From assembly GCA_029690005.1 (NCBI GenBank), contig CP121458.1:5413872-5477871 (forward strand): a stretch of 64,000 bases of DNA, given 5' to 3'. Under the pieces are notes generated by a model, which searched no databases, was not told the origin of the DNA, and saw only the letters and a list, made by a program, of their open reading frames with translations. Numbering within the stretch: position 1 is the first letter of the stretch; each line of letters begins with the position of its first letter. Of the stretch, positions 38,499 through 47,095 are shown in pieces. This DNA comes from Prescottella defluvii. GTDB taxonomy: Bacteria; Actinomycetota; Actinomycetes; Mycobacteriales; Mycobacteriaceae. Position numbers and translations under genes: made by a program.

Positions 38499-39548
38499 AT
38501 GAAGGCAGTCCGCGTACACGATTACGACCAGCAGCCGACGCTCGACGAGGTGCCCGCACCGACCCTGCAGGGTCCGCACGACGTGATCGTGAGGGTCGAG
38601 GGCGCCGGCGTGTGCAGGACCGATCTGCACATCATCGAGGGCCAGTGGCAGAACAAGAGCGGGGTCCAGCTCCCGTACACGATCGGCCACGAGAACGCCG
38701 GCACGGTCACCGAGATCGGCTCGGCAGTCACGAACGTCGCGGTCGGCGACAAGGTCATCCTCCATCCGCTGGCCACCTGCGGCCTGTGCCACGCCTGCCG
38801 CAGCGGTGACGACGTGCACTGCACCGCCTCCGATTTCCCCGGTATCGACACCGAGGGCGGGATGGCGGAGTACCTGCGGACGTCCGCGCGCAGCGTCGTC
38901 AAGCTCGATCCGTCGCTCGCTCCCGCCGACGTCGCGGCACTGGCAGATGCCGGGCTGACCGCGTACCACGCGGCCCGCAAGGCCGCCGAGATCCTCCGTC
39001 CCGGTCAGACCGTCGCCGTCATCGGTGCCGGCGGGCTCGGCCACATCGGGATCCAGGTCCTGAAGGCCCTGACCGCGGCCCGGATCGTCGTCGTCGATCA
39101 GTCCCCCGCGGCGCTGCAGCTGGCCGAGGAGATCGGCGGCGATGTCACCGTCGTCGCCGACGGCACCGAGGCCGAGCGCGTACTCGAACTGACGGGCGGC
39201 GCGGGCGCCGAGGCCGTGCTGGACTTCGTCGGCGAGGGCACGGCGATCGCCGCCGGGGTGGCGATGCTGCGCCGGGCCGGCTCGTACTACGTCATCGGAT
39301 ACGGCGGCAATCTCGACATCCCGACGATCGACGTGATCAGCACCGAGATCAACTTCATCGGCAACCTGGTCGGCACCTACAACGACCTGGTGGAACTCAT
39401 GGCCCTCGCCGCCGAAGGCCGGGTACACCTGCACACCGTGAAGTACCCGTTCTCGGACTTCCGGAAGGCACTCGACGACCTGCACCACGGTCGGGTGCGC
39501 GGACGGGCGGTCCTGGTTCCGGACACCGATTTCACGCCGACCGCGTGA
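38499..39548 (+). CDS. Zinc-dependent alcohol dehydrogenase
   Basis: A 349-aa medium-chain dehydrogenase. Catalytic zinc: Cys in AGVCRTD and GHENAG. Structural zinc: four Cys in CGLCHACRSGDDVHC. Cofactor loop: GAGGLGHIG. ATG 38499 follows the permease stop with AGGAG upstream, so it is co-transcribed. It may oxidise the alcohol or carbonyl product released by the oxygenase. Confidence 0.93.
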   Translation: MKAVRVHDYDQQPTLDEVPAPTLQGPHDVIVRVEGAGVCRTDLHIIEGQWQNKSGVQLPYTIGHENAGTVTEIGSAVTNVAVGDKVILHPLATCGLCHACRSGDDVHCTASDFPGIDTEGGMAEYLRTSARSVVKLDPSLAPADVAALADAGLTAYHAARKAAEILRPGQTVAVIGAGGLGHIGIQVLKALTAARIVVVDQSPAALQLAEEIGGDVTVVADGTEAERVLELTGGAGAEAVLDFVGEGTAIAAGVAMLRRAGSYYVIGYGGNLDIPTIDVISTEINFIGNLVGTYNDLVELMALAAEGRVHLHTVKYPFSDFRKALDDLHHGRVRGRAVLVPDTDFTPTA

Positions 39549-39589
39549 GGACTGCGGAACGTGTCGACGCGAGTCGACGACCATGATGA

Positions 39590-39597
39590 TTGCGTAA
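39590..39597 (+). promoter_or_regulatory. TTGCGTAA site before the Lrp-type regulator
   Basis: A single TTGCGTAA 16 bases before the GTG of the regulator matches the three sites ahead of the Rieske gene. It is consistent with autoregulation. Confidence 0.5.
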
Positions 39598-39613
39598 CAC
39601 ATAGACTGATCCA

Positions 39614-40123
39614 GTGCGCAAGATGACGATCACGGGGAGTGCGGAGGCCATGAACGGATCCGAGATCTCGGTCGAGGGCCTCGACGACATCGACCGTGGC
39701 ATCCTGCGCTTGCTGCAAGGCGACGGTCGCATGCCGTACCGCCAGATCGCCCGCGAACTCGGCGTCTCGGAAGGCACCGTGCGGATCCGGACCGGCCGGA
39801 TGCAGGAATCCGGTGTACTCAACATCGTCGCCATCGCCGACCCGTTCCGACTCGGTTACCGCGTCCTCGCGTTCCTGCTCGTCCGGGTCGAACCCGGCCA
39901 CCACGATCACGTGGTCGCCGAACTGACCGAGTGGGAGGAAGCCACCTACGTGTCCACGTGCATCGGGCATGCGGATGTGTACGTGCAGTTGGTGTGTCGG
40001 GACAACGATCACCTGAACGATCTACTGCACAGGCGGATTCCGGAGATCGGCGGAGTACGCGAGTTCGAGACCTTCATGGAACTGAAGATGCACAAGGTCT
40101 CGTACGAGTACTCGCCGTCCTGA
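39614..40123 (+). CDS. Lrp/AsnC family transcriptional regulator
   Basis: Up to 169 aa (GTG 39614; ATG 39623 or 39650 also possible). The N-terminal winged helix is DDIDRGILRLLQGDGRMPYR to GVSEGTVRIRTGRM. The C-terminal RAM domain is LAFLLVRVEPGHHDHVVAEL ... VYVQLVCRDNDHLNDLL. It probably senses an amino acid or amine and controls the oxygenase/permease/dehydrogenase cluster, given shared TTGCGTA motifs. Confidence 0.9.
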   Translation: MRKMTITGSAEAMNGSEISVEGLDDIDRGILRLLQGDGRMPYRQIARELGVSEGTVRIRTGRMQESGVLNIVAIADPFRLGYRVLAFLLVRVEPGHHDHVVAELTEWEEATYVSTCIGHADVYVQLVCRDNDHLNDLLHRRIPEIGGVREFETFMELKMHKVSYEYSPS

Positions 40124-40272
40124 CGGTCGGCCCCTCCTTTCACCTCACCACCCCTCGACGGTAAGTCGGTTTCCCTCACCGGACCTCGGCTCCGTTCGCC
40201 ATACCCCCACACCGGATCGCACGTCGTGCGCGCGCCGGTCTCCGAACGAACCATCAGAACGAGGTACCCCCG

Positions 40273-40595
40273 ATGATCTTCATCGTCGTCAAGTTCAAGG
40301 TCCTCCCCGAGCACCAGGACAACTGGCTCTCCATCACGAAGGACTTCACCGACGCCACCCGCTCGGAACCCGGAAACCTCTGGTACGAGTGGTCGCGCAG
40401 TGTCGAGGACCCGTCCGTGTACGTCCTCGTGGAGGCGTTCCGAGACGCCGAGGCCGGCGCGGAGCACGTCGCCGCGGACCACTTCCGCCGCGGGCTCGAA
40501 TCCATGCGTCCCGCACTGAGCGAGACCCCCACATCATCAACACCGAGGTGCCCGGGACCGAATGGTCACGAATGGGCGAGCTGGAAATCGCGTAG
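40273..40595 (+). CDS. Antibiotic biosynthesis monooxygenase (ABM) domain protein (frameshifted near 40534)
   Basis: About 107 aa, with a ferredoxin-like fold. It begins MIFIVVKFKVLPEHQDNWLS and has ATRSEPGNLWYEW and ADHFRRGLESM, typical of cofactor-free quinol monooxygenases. One C is missing in GAGACCCCCACATC, so the last 20 residues (HIINTEVPGTEWSRM) are displaced. The stop is at 40593-40595. It starts a new cluster with a mycofactocin-type SDR. Confidence 0.82.
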
Positions 40596-40627
40596 TGACC
40601 ACCGCAGCACGAGAATTGGAGCAGGAC

Positions 40628-41469
40628 ATGACAGGTCGGGTTGCCGGCAAGGTTGCATTCATCACGGGAGCCGCCCGTGGACAGGGCCGCAGTCACGCGG
40701 TCCGCCTCGCACAGGAGGGCGCCGACATCATCGCCGTCGACGTCTGCGGCGACGTCGGACGGACGTCGGACTTCTACGCACCCGCCACCGACGCGGATCT
40801 CGCCGAGACGGTGCGGCTCGTCGAGGCGGAGGGTCGCCGAATCGTGGCCTACAAGGCGGACGTCCGCGACTACGACGCGCTCGAGGCCGGGCTCGCCGCA
40901 GCGGTGGAGGAGTTGGGACGGCTCGATATCGTCGCCGCCAATGCCGGTATCTTCCAGTTCGGCGACGACGTCCAGGACATCCCCGTCAGCGACTGGGCGG
41001 ACGTCATCGACGTCAACGTCACCGGCGTGTTCAACACCTGCAAAGCGGCTGTGCCGCACCTGATTCGAGGCGGACGCGGCGGTACGGTCGTGATCACCTC
41101 GTCCGACGCGGGAACCAAGGGCTTCGCGCGGTTCGGGCACTACGTGACCTCGAAGCACGGCGTCATCGGTCTCATGAAATCGCTGACGATGGAGCTTGCG
41201 CCACACTCGATCCGGGTCAATGTCGTGTCCCCACCAACTGCAACACCGACATGATCCAGAACGACGCCGTGTGGCGACTGTTCCGGCCGGACCGCGAGAA
41301 TCCCACGGCCGAGGAGTTCGCGGAGGCCTCGTCGACGCTGCTGGCGTTGCCCGCGCCCTGGGTCGAGCCCGTGGACGTGTCGAACGCCGTCCTCTTCCTC
41401 GCTTCCGACGAGGCGCGCTTCGTCACCGGCGTGAACCTGCCGGTGGACGGCGGGTCCGCAGCAATCTGA
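40628..41469 (+). CDS. Mycofactocin-coupled type SDR (frameshifted near 41232)
   Basis: About 280 aa. The N-terminus MTGRVAGKVAFITGAARGQG and the insertion after VDVCGD (TSDFYAPATDADLAETVRLV) are features of mycofactocin-coupled SDRs such as carveol dehydrogenases, which hold NAD tightly. Catalytic HYVTSKHG. One C is missing in GTCCCCACC, and correction gives NVVSPTNCNTDMIQND. The C-terminus ends LPVDGGSAAI. The mycofactocin genes themselves are not in the window. Confidence 0.85.
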
Positions 41470-41573
41470 TGCTCGGGGTGGGGCGCATCGCCGGATGACC
41501 GCGGCGCGCCCCACCCCGACCACAGCGTTCGTCTCGCGGGCCGATTCCCGTCCAGGAAGGATTCATTCCGCGC

Positions 41574-41897
41574 GTGAACACACACTCTTCTCCTGCCCTG
41601 CCCCGCACACCCGACTTCTCGTGGCAGGCCTCGGCCCGGTGCCGCGCAACGGCGACCAACATGTTCTTCCCGCGACACACGCGCAGTTGGGGCGAACGCA
41701 TCCGGTTGGAGCGGGCCGCGAAGAACGTCTGCGCGGGATGCGCCGTTCTCCTCGAGTGCCGTTCCTACGCACTCGAATTCGAGGAACGATTCGGCGTGTG
41801 GGGCGGGCTCACCGAAGCCGAACGCCGCTCACGGCTGTCGACCGGCCGCCCGTCCGCGACCACGAGAGCGCACCGGGAACCTACTTCCGATCCGTAA
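41574..41897 (+). CDS. WhiB family Fe-S transcription factor
   Basis: A 107-aa Wbl protein. The four cluster cysteines are Cys23, Cys53, Cys56 and Cys62 (CAGCAVLLEC), followed by the turn GVWGG and a basic tail (AERRSR). It binds a 4Fe-4S cluster and works with the housekeeping sigma factor. GTG 41574 is the start. Wbl proteins respond to redox or nitric oxide. It may control its cluster, but this is inference. Confidence 0.93.
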   Translation: MNTHSSPALPRTPDFSWQASARCRATATNMFFPRHTRSWGERIRLERAAKNVCAGCAVLLECRSYALEFEERFGVWGGLTEAERRSRLSTGRPSATTRAHREPTSDP

Positions 41898-41908
41898 GGA
41901 AGGACACC

Positions 41909-42100
41909 ATGCACTCGTACGACGACCAGATCATCGTGTTCGCACAGCGGTGGCAGCCCTACGGTGGGCCCGCCCGGGAGGACGTCTTCGTCACCTTCGG
42001 AATAACACTCCAGGAGTTCGACGCGCGCCTGCGCAAGGCCTGCCTGCGCCGATTCGGACACGCGGCGATTCCGCGCCCGATGACCGGCGCCCGCGGATAG
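41909..42100 (+). CDS. DUF3263-like small protein
   Basis: A 63-aa protein, start ATG 41909 with AAGGAAGGA upstream. DDQIIVFAQRWQPYGG and FGITLQEFDARLRKA resemble the actinobacterial DUF3263 family, a small helical protein of unknown role, often near regulators. It lies 11 bases after the WhiB gene, likely the same transcript. Confidence 0.7.
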   Translation: MHSYDDQIIVFAQRWQPYGGPAREDVFVTFGITLQEFDARLRKACLRRFGHAAIPRPMTGARG

Positions 42101-42113
42101 GGCGGGGAACCTC

Positions 42114-43471
42114 GTGGACCGGCTACTCCTCGAACTTCGCGCGGCCGTCGGCGACGCTGTGGTCACCGATCTCGACCGGATGCTCGCGTACCGGCGCGAC
42201 CAGTGTCTCCTCGCCCGCGACGGCGAACCCCTCGCGGTGGTGCGTGCCCGCACCGTCGACGACGTCGTCGCCACCCTGACGATCGCGAACCGCAGCCGCG
42301 TCCCGGTCGTCACCCGAGGCGCGGGGACCGGTCTCGCGGGCGGCGCCAACGCACTCGACGGATGCATCGTGCTGGCGCTCGACCGGATGAACACCATCCT
42401 GGGCATCGATACTGAATCACTTACTGCCACAGCCGAACCCGGAGTGATCAACGGTGACCTCGCGGCCGCGGCCGCAGAGCACGGCCTGTGGTACGTACCC
42501 GACCCCGGCAGCCGGGCGATCTCGTCCATCGGCGGCAACCTGGCCACGAACGCCGGCGGAACATGCTGCGCCAAGTACGGAGTCACCGCCGACCACGTAT
42601 CCCGCATCAAAGCCGTTCTCGCCGACGGCCGAATCATCCACACCGGATCCGACACGCGTAAGAACGTGGCCGGTCTCAACCTGACCCAGCTGCTCGTGGG
42701 ATCCGAAGGCACGCTGGCGGTCATCGTGGAAGCGACCGTGCGCCTGCGCAGCCTGCCGGCGTCGGCGTCCACCGTGGTGGCCATGTTCCCCGACGCCGCC
42801 CGGGCCATCGACGCGGTCCTGGCCATCCGGCACGTCGCCGATCCCTGTCTGCTCGAATTCATGGACCGGACAACCGTGTCCGCAGTGGAGAAGATGACAA
42901 GGATGGGGCTCGACGTCGGCGCAGGCGCACTCCTGCTCGTCCAGTGCGACGGACGCGACGCCGGCGTCGAAGCGGCGCACTGTGCGGACGCCTGCCGCCG
43001 AGCGGGCGCCGCCGAGATCTACAGGACGACCGACCCGCGCGAGGGCGACGAGTTCATGCAGGCGCGCCGCGTCGCGTTGACGGCGCTGGAGCGGCAGGGC
43101 AGCACACTCCTCGACGACCTCGCCGTCGCCGTGCCGCAGCTGCCGCGCATGCTGTCCGAGATCGATCGGGTCGCGGCGCTGCACGACGTTCGCATCGGAA
43201 CCTTCGGCCACGCCGCCGACGGCAACCTCCACCCCACCATCGTCTTCGACGCCGCGGATTCGGCCGCAGTCGCGCGCGCCCGAGCAGCGTTCGACGACCT
43301 CGTCGCCGCGTGCCTGTCGCTCGGCGGCACCATCTCGGGGAACACGGGATCGGCTCCCTCAAGGTGGGACACCTCGAGGACATGATCGGCACCACCCAGC
43401 GCGAACTGATGGCCGGCATCAAGGCGGCGTTCGACCCGCGCGGAATCCTCAACCCCGCCCGCGGGTACTGA
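42114..43471 (+). CDS. FAD-binding oxidase, GlcD/D-lactate dehydrogenase type (frameshifted near 43340)
   Basis: About 452 aa. The PCMH-type FAD domain has VTRGAGTGLAGGANA and PDPGSRAISSIGGNLATNAGG. The C-terminal domain ends with GEHGIGSLK after correction of one missing G in CTCGGGGAACACGG. The family oxidises 2-hydroxy acids such as glycolate or lactate. It starts at GTG 42114, 13 bases after the DUF3263-like gene. Confidence 0.9.
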
Positions 43472-43488
43472 CCCCGCCCGTGGTCAGT
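43467..43488. terminator. Compact hairpin between convergent genes
   Basis: ACTGACC (43467-43473) pairs with GGTCAGT (43482-43488). The stems include both stop codons. Confidence 0.4.
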
Positions 43489-44499
43489 CCGGCCGCGGAC
43501 CGAAGGTGTCGAGCATGACGATCGGCCGGTCGTCCCCGCGCGACTGCGCCTCGATCTCGAGAAGTCCCGCGAACGTCTTCGCGGTGTAGACGGGGTCGAG
43601 GGGGACGTCGTACTCGGCGCCGACGCGCTGCGCGGCCCGGCCCTCGGCGGTGGCGTACCCGTATCCGGGGCCGAGGTATTCGCGGGTCACGGTGAGCTCG
43701 GCCGCGTCGAGGTCGATGTCGTCGAGCTTCGCACCCCGCCGACGCAGTAGCGACTCGGTCCGGCGGGCGAGGTCGCGGATCTCGTGCTCACCGAGTGGAA
43801 GGGTGTCGTTGACGACCACCGCGACGACCCCGGTACGGAGCCCGGCCAGTTGCAGACCCAGCAGCAGGCCCGCGACGGTTCCGCCGGACCCGACCGGGGC
43901 GACGATCTGAGCCGGCTCCGGGATCTCACCGGCCTCCACCTGCGCTCCCAACTCCAGTCCCACCTCGACGTACCCGACCGCCCCGACCGGGGAGGAACCA
44001 CCCGGGGCAGGAAGTACGGCAACCGGCCACCGCGAATGTTGCGGAGCATCAGGTACGGTGCGGCAGCGAACGTGCGGAACTTGTTCCGCGTGAAGTGCAG
44101 CGCGGCGCCGGACCGCTCCAACCGCCCGAGCTGAGCACGGACGTGGTCGTCGACGGGCTGGTCGATCAGGGCGACAGCCGTCTCGATGCCGAACTGCTCG
44201 GCGTACAACGCCGTCGCCAGACCCCAATTCGTGCCGAGGCCACCGACGGTGATGATCCGCTTGGACTTGCGGGCGATCACGTCCGGGATGATCCACTCGA
44301 GCTTGCGCACCTTGTTGCCGCCCCAGCCGCCCGACCCGTACACACTGTCGTCCTTGAGCCAGATCCGGTTTCGAGTTCCGAGACCGTCGAGCTTCCGGAC
44401 CGGCGTGGGCGATTCCCCGAGGCGGACATAGGGAAGCGATTCGACGAGCTGAGGGAAGCGCCGATGCAGTTGGGGCGGAGTAGTCGTCACGTCACGCAT
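43484..44499 (-). CDS. D-cysteine desulfhydrase / ACC deaminase family PLP enzyme (frameshifted near 44008)
   Basis: About 338 aa, tryptophan-synthase-beta fold. PLP lysine region: GSGGWGGNKVRKLEW. Phosphate loop: VGSGGTVAGLLLG. One C is missing in CTGCCCCGGG, and correction gives YFLPPGGSSPVGAVGYVE. The family breaks down D-cysteine or 1-aminocyclopropane-1-carboxylate; sequence alone does not separate these. ATG 44499 overlaps the HIT gene by 8 bases; GTG 44490 is an alternative start without overlap. Confidence 0.87.
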
Positions 44500-44920
44500 C
44501 CTGCACACCGAGCCGTCCGCGGATCGAGCCCGCCAGGTAGTCGAGGTCGGCTCGCGGCGGTGTGCCGGGCCGCCCGCGCAGACCGAAGCCGTCACCCACT
44601 GTCCGCGGCACCACATGGAGGTGCACGTGAAACACCTCCTGACCGGCCGCCGCGCCGTCGGCGAGGAAGAAGTTGATTCCGTCCGCAGCCACCGTGCTCT
44701 CACGCAACGCGGCCGCCATCCGCTGCCCTACCTGGAAGAGACGACCGCCGTCGGCGGGGTCGAGCGCGGCCAGGTTCGCGGCGTGCGTCTTGGGCACCAC
44801 CAGCAGGTGACCGGGCGTGAACGGCCGGATGTCCATGAAGGCAATCGTGTGCTCGTCGTCGTACACGATGCTCGCCTCGGACTCTCCCGCGATGATGGCG
44901 CAGAACACGCAGTGGCTCAT
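44492..44920 (-). CDS. HIT family protein
   Basis: A 142-aa histidine-triad nucleotide hydrolase. It has the zinc pair CVFC at the N-terminus and the active-site triad HVHLHV. Family members hydrolyse AMP-lysine or dinucleoside polyphosphates. Start ATG 44920. It is followed, with overlap, by the PLP enzyme on the same strand. Confidence 0.93.
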   Translation of the reverse strand: MSHCVFCAIIAGESEASIVYDDEHTIAFMDIRPFTPGHLLVVPKTHAANLAALDPADGGRLFQVGQRMAAALRESTVAADGINFFLADGAAAGQEVFHVHLHVVPRTVGDGFGLRGRPGTPPRADLDYLAGSIRGRLGVQDA

Positions 44921-44930
44921 GTTGACGATG

Positions 44931-45530
44931 TTATGCGGCAAACGCCGGCGCGACGTAGCTTCGTACCATGTTTCGTTCCGCCTCCGTGTCGGAGGCGGGC
45001 CACGCCAGCAGTGCCAGCACCACTCGGACGATCCATTGCCCGGCCCTGTCGTCCGCCGCGATCCCGGTGAGCGTCGTCGCGAGCCGGGTGAGATCGGTCG
45101 ACGCGGCGAGGTATTCGTCGGCCCCGCCGGAGCGGGTGTGCGCGAACCAGTGGGACAGCGTCGGGTCGGCACGAACCGCGGCCACCGACGTGAGTATCGC
45201 CTCGACCACCCGATCGGCACCGTCGAGCCCGTCGACGGCCCGCCGCACCCGGTCCGCGACGCCGGCCGCGGCCGCCGACACGACCGCCGCCACCAGTGCC
45301 GGCTTACCGCCGACGTAGCGGTACAGCGTCGCGCGCGAACACCCCGCCCGCTCGGCGACGTCGACCGCACTCACCCGGTCGAACCCGCGCTCGAGGAACA
45401 ACTCCGTGGCCGCCGCCGTGATCCGCTCGACCGCGACCGCCCGGCGACTCCCGCCCGCCAGCCAGTCGTCCGCTCCCCGGCCATCCGCCCTCCGATCACC
45501 CGCACACCTTCGTCTCAGTGTGAGACACAT
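44931..45530 (-). CDS. TetR family transcriptional regulator (start uncertain)
   Basis: Up to 199 aa. Helix-turn-helix: RITAAATELFLERGFDRVSA then VAERAGCSRATLYRYVGGK. C-terminal ligand domain of the TetR_C type. The longest start (ATG 45530) places a perfect operator-like palindrome (45512-45526) inside the coding region, so the true start is probably further in. Restoring one G in GCCGGGGAGCGG would link an ATG near 45481 to the frame. Divergent from the P450, its probable target. Confidence 0.82.
   Translation of the reverse strand: MCLTLRRRCAGDRRADGRGADDWLAGGSRRAVAVERITAAATELFLERGFDRVSAVDVAERAGCSRATLYRYVGGKPALVAAVVSAAAAGVADRVRRAVDGLDGADRVVEAILTSVAAVRADPTLSHWFAHTRSGGADEYLAASTDLTRLATTLTGIAADDRAGQWIVRVVLALLAWPASDTEAERNMVRSYVAPAFAA
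45512..45526. promoter_or_regulatory. Palindromic operator GTCTCA-GTG-TGAGAC
   Basis: A perfect 6-bp inverted repeat with a 3-base spacer in the TetR/P450 intergenic region. Size and symmetry fit the adjacent TetR regulator. Confidence 0.6.
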
Positions 45531-45730
45531 TTACCGAATGGTCTACAACAACCTTCCCGCAACCACGGCATCCACCAGCACGGATGCACGGCTCCGGCAC
45601 GAGCCGGAGACATCCGGAAAAGCCTGGTGAAGTACCCGTTCTCACTTCTCACCGAACCCTTGACACACCTCGCCGACGGCGGAACGGTGATTGCGATGCA
45701 ACACGTTCCACCACAGTGAAGGGATGGCCC

Positions 45731-46953
45731 GTGACCGCTACACCACTGGACGGCATCGACATCTTCGATCCCGAGCACCTCGACGACCCGTACGCCCTCT
45801 ATGCGGCGCTGCGCGAGCACGCGCCCGTGTACCGGGTTCCCGGCACCGACTTCCACCTGGTGTCGTCGTGGGCGCTGGTGACGGAGGCGCTGGCCCGGCC
45901 GGACGCCTTCTCGTCGAACCTCACCGGCGTGATGGTGCAGCAACCCGGCGGCCCACCGGTCACGTTCGACATGGACGGCGGCGGCCGCGCCGTCCACGTC
46001 CTCGCCACCGCGGACGACCCGGCACACGCGCTGCACCGCAAGCTCGTCCTGGCCACGCTCGCCAAGCGCATCCGCACGCTCGGCCCCACCGTCGACACGC
46101 TCGTCGACGAACTGTGGGACACAGGGCTGGGATCGGACGGCTCGTTCGAGTGGGCCCGCGACATGGCCGACAAGTTGCCGCTCGCGCTCGTCGCGAGCCT
46201 GATCGGGCTGCCGCAGGAGGACGTCCCTCAGCTTCTGGCGTGGGCGTACGACAGCACCGAACTGATCGGCGGCATCGTGACCGGTGATCGACTCGGGGCG
46301 CTCGTGTCGTCCGCCGCCGAGCTCGCCGGATACCTGCACACGAAATTCACCGCCGCCAAGCGGGATCCGCAGACCGATCTGCTCGGGGTGCTGGCCCACG
46401 CGTGCAACGAGGGTGCGCTCGGCGACGACGTCGCGGTCCTCGTCCTCGTCCAACTGGTCGGCGCCGGCGGCGAGTCGACGGCGGGACTGATCGCCAGCGG
46501 GGCACGCGTCCTTTCGAGCCGACCCGAGTTGCAGCACCGGCTGCGCCGCGATCCCACCCTGATCGACCCGTTCCTCGACGAGGCCCTGCGACTCGAGTCG
46601 CCGTTCCGCGGACACCATCGGCACGTCGTCGCCGACACCACCCTCGGCGAAGTGCCCCTGCCCGCGGGCAGCCACGTCCTGCTGCTGTGGGCGCCGCGAA
46701 CCGCGACCCGTCCGCCTTCGAGAACCCGGACGACGTCGTCCTGGACCGCCCGAACCTCAAGGGCCACCTGGCGTTCGGCAAGGGCTTGCACTTCTGCGTC
46801 GGGTCCGCGCTCGCCCGGATGGAGGCGCTCGCGGCGCTCACCGCGCTGCTCGCGCGCACCACGTCGTTCGAGGTCGCCGGCGGAGCCGAGTGGGTCCCGA
46901 GCCTCCTCGTCCGACGGCACCGGTCCCTACCGCTGCTAATCACGACTGCCTGA
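45731..46953 (+). CDS. Cytochrome P450 (frameshifted near 46693)
   Basis: About 407 aa. I-helix oxygen-binding region VGAGGEST, K-helix EALR (ExxR), haem loop FGKGLHFCVGSALARME with the Cys ligand. One G is missing in CTGTGGGCGCC, and correction gives LLLWGAANRDPSAFENPDDV. GTG 45731 is the start. A TTGACA at 45660 may be the -35 box. No ferredoxin gene adjoins; the 3Fe-4S ferredoxin at 35.5 kb could serve. The substrate is unknown. Confidence 0.92.
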
Positions 46954-47048
46954 CCGGAGACCTACAGCGGCCCAGACGAATTGGAAGAACAACCCTGCCG
47001 TCCCGCTGACCGGAAAAGCACCTCCCCACCCGAGGGCTCCCACCCTAC

Positions 47049-47064
47049 TGTGACGGGCACCACA
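47049..47064 (+). promoter_or_regulatory. CRP/GlxR-like site TGTGA-N6-CCACA
   Basis: TGTGACGGGCACCACA matches TGTGA-N6-TCACA at 9 of 10 positions, 31 bases before the KstD-like gene start. Confidence 0.4.
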
Positions 47065-47095
47065 AACAGCTTCAGCCCCAGGACAGGAGTTCCGG

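Noticed and set aside
45541..45630. A 30-codon frame between the TetR and P450 genes
   Set aside because: No ribosome site, composition like non-coding promoter DNA.
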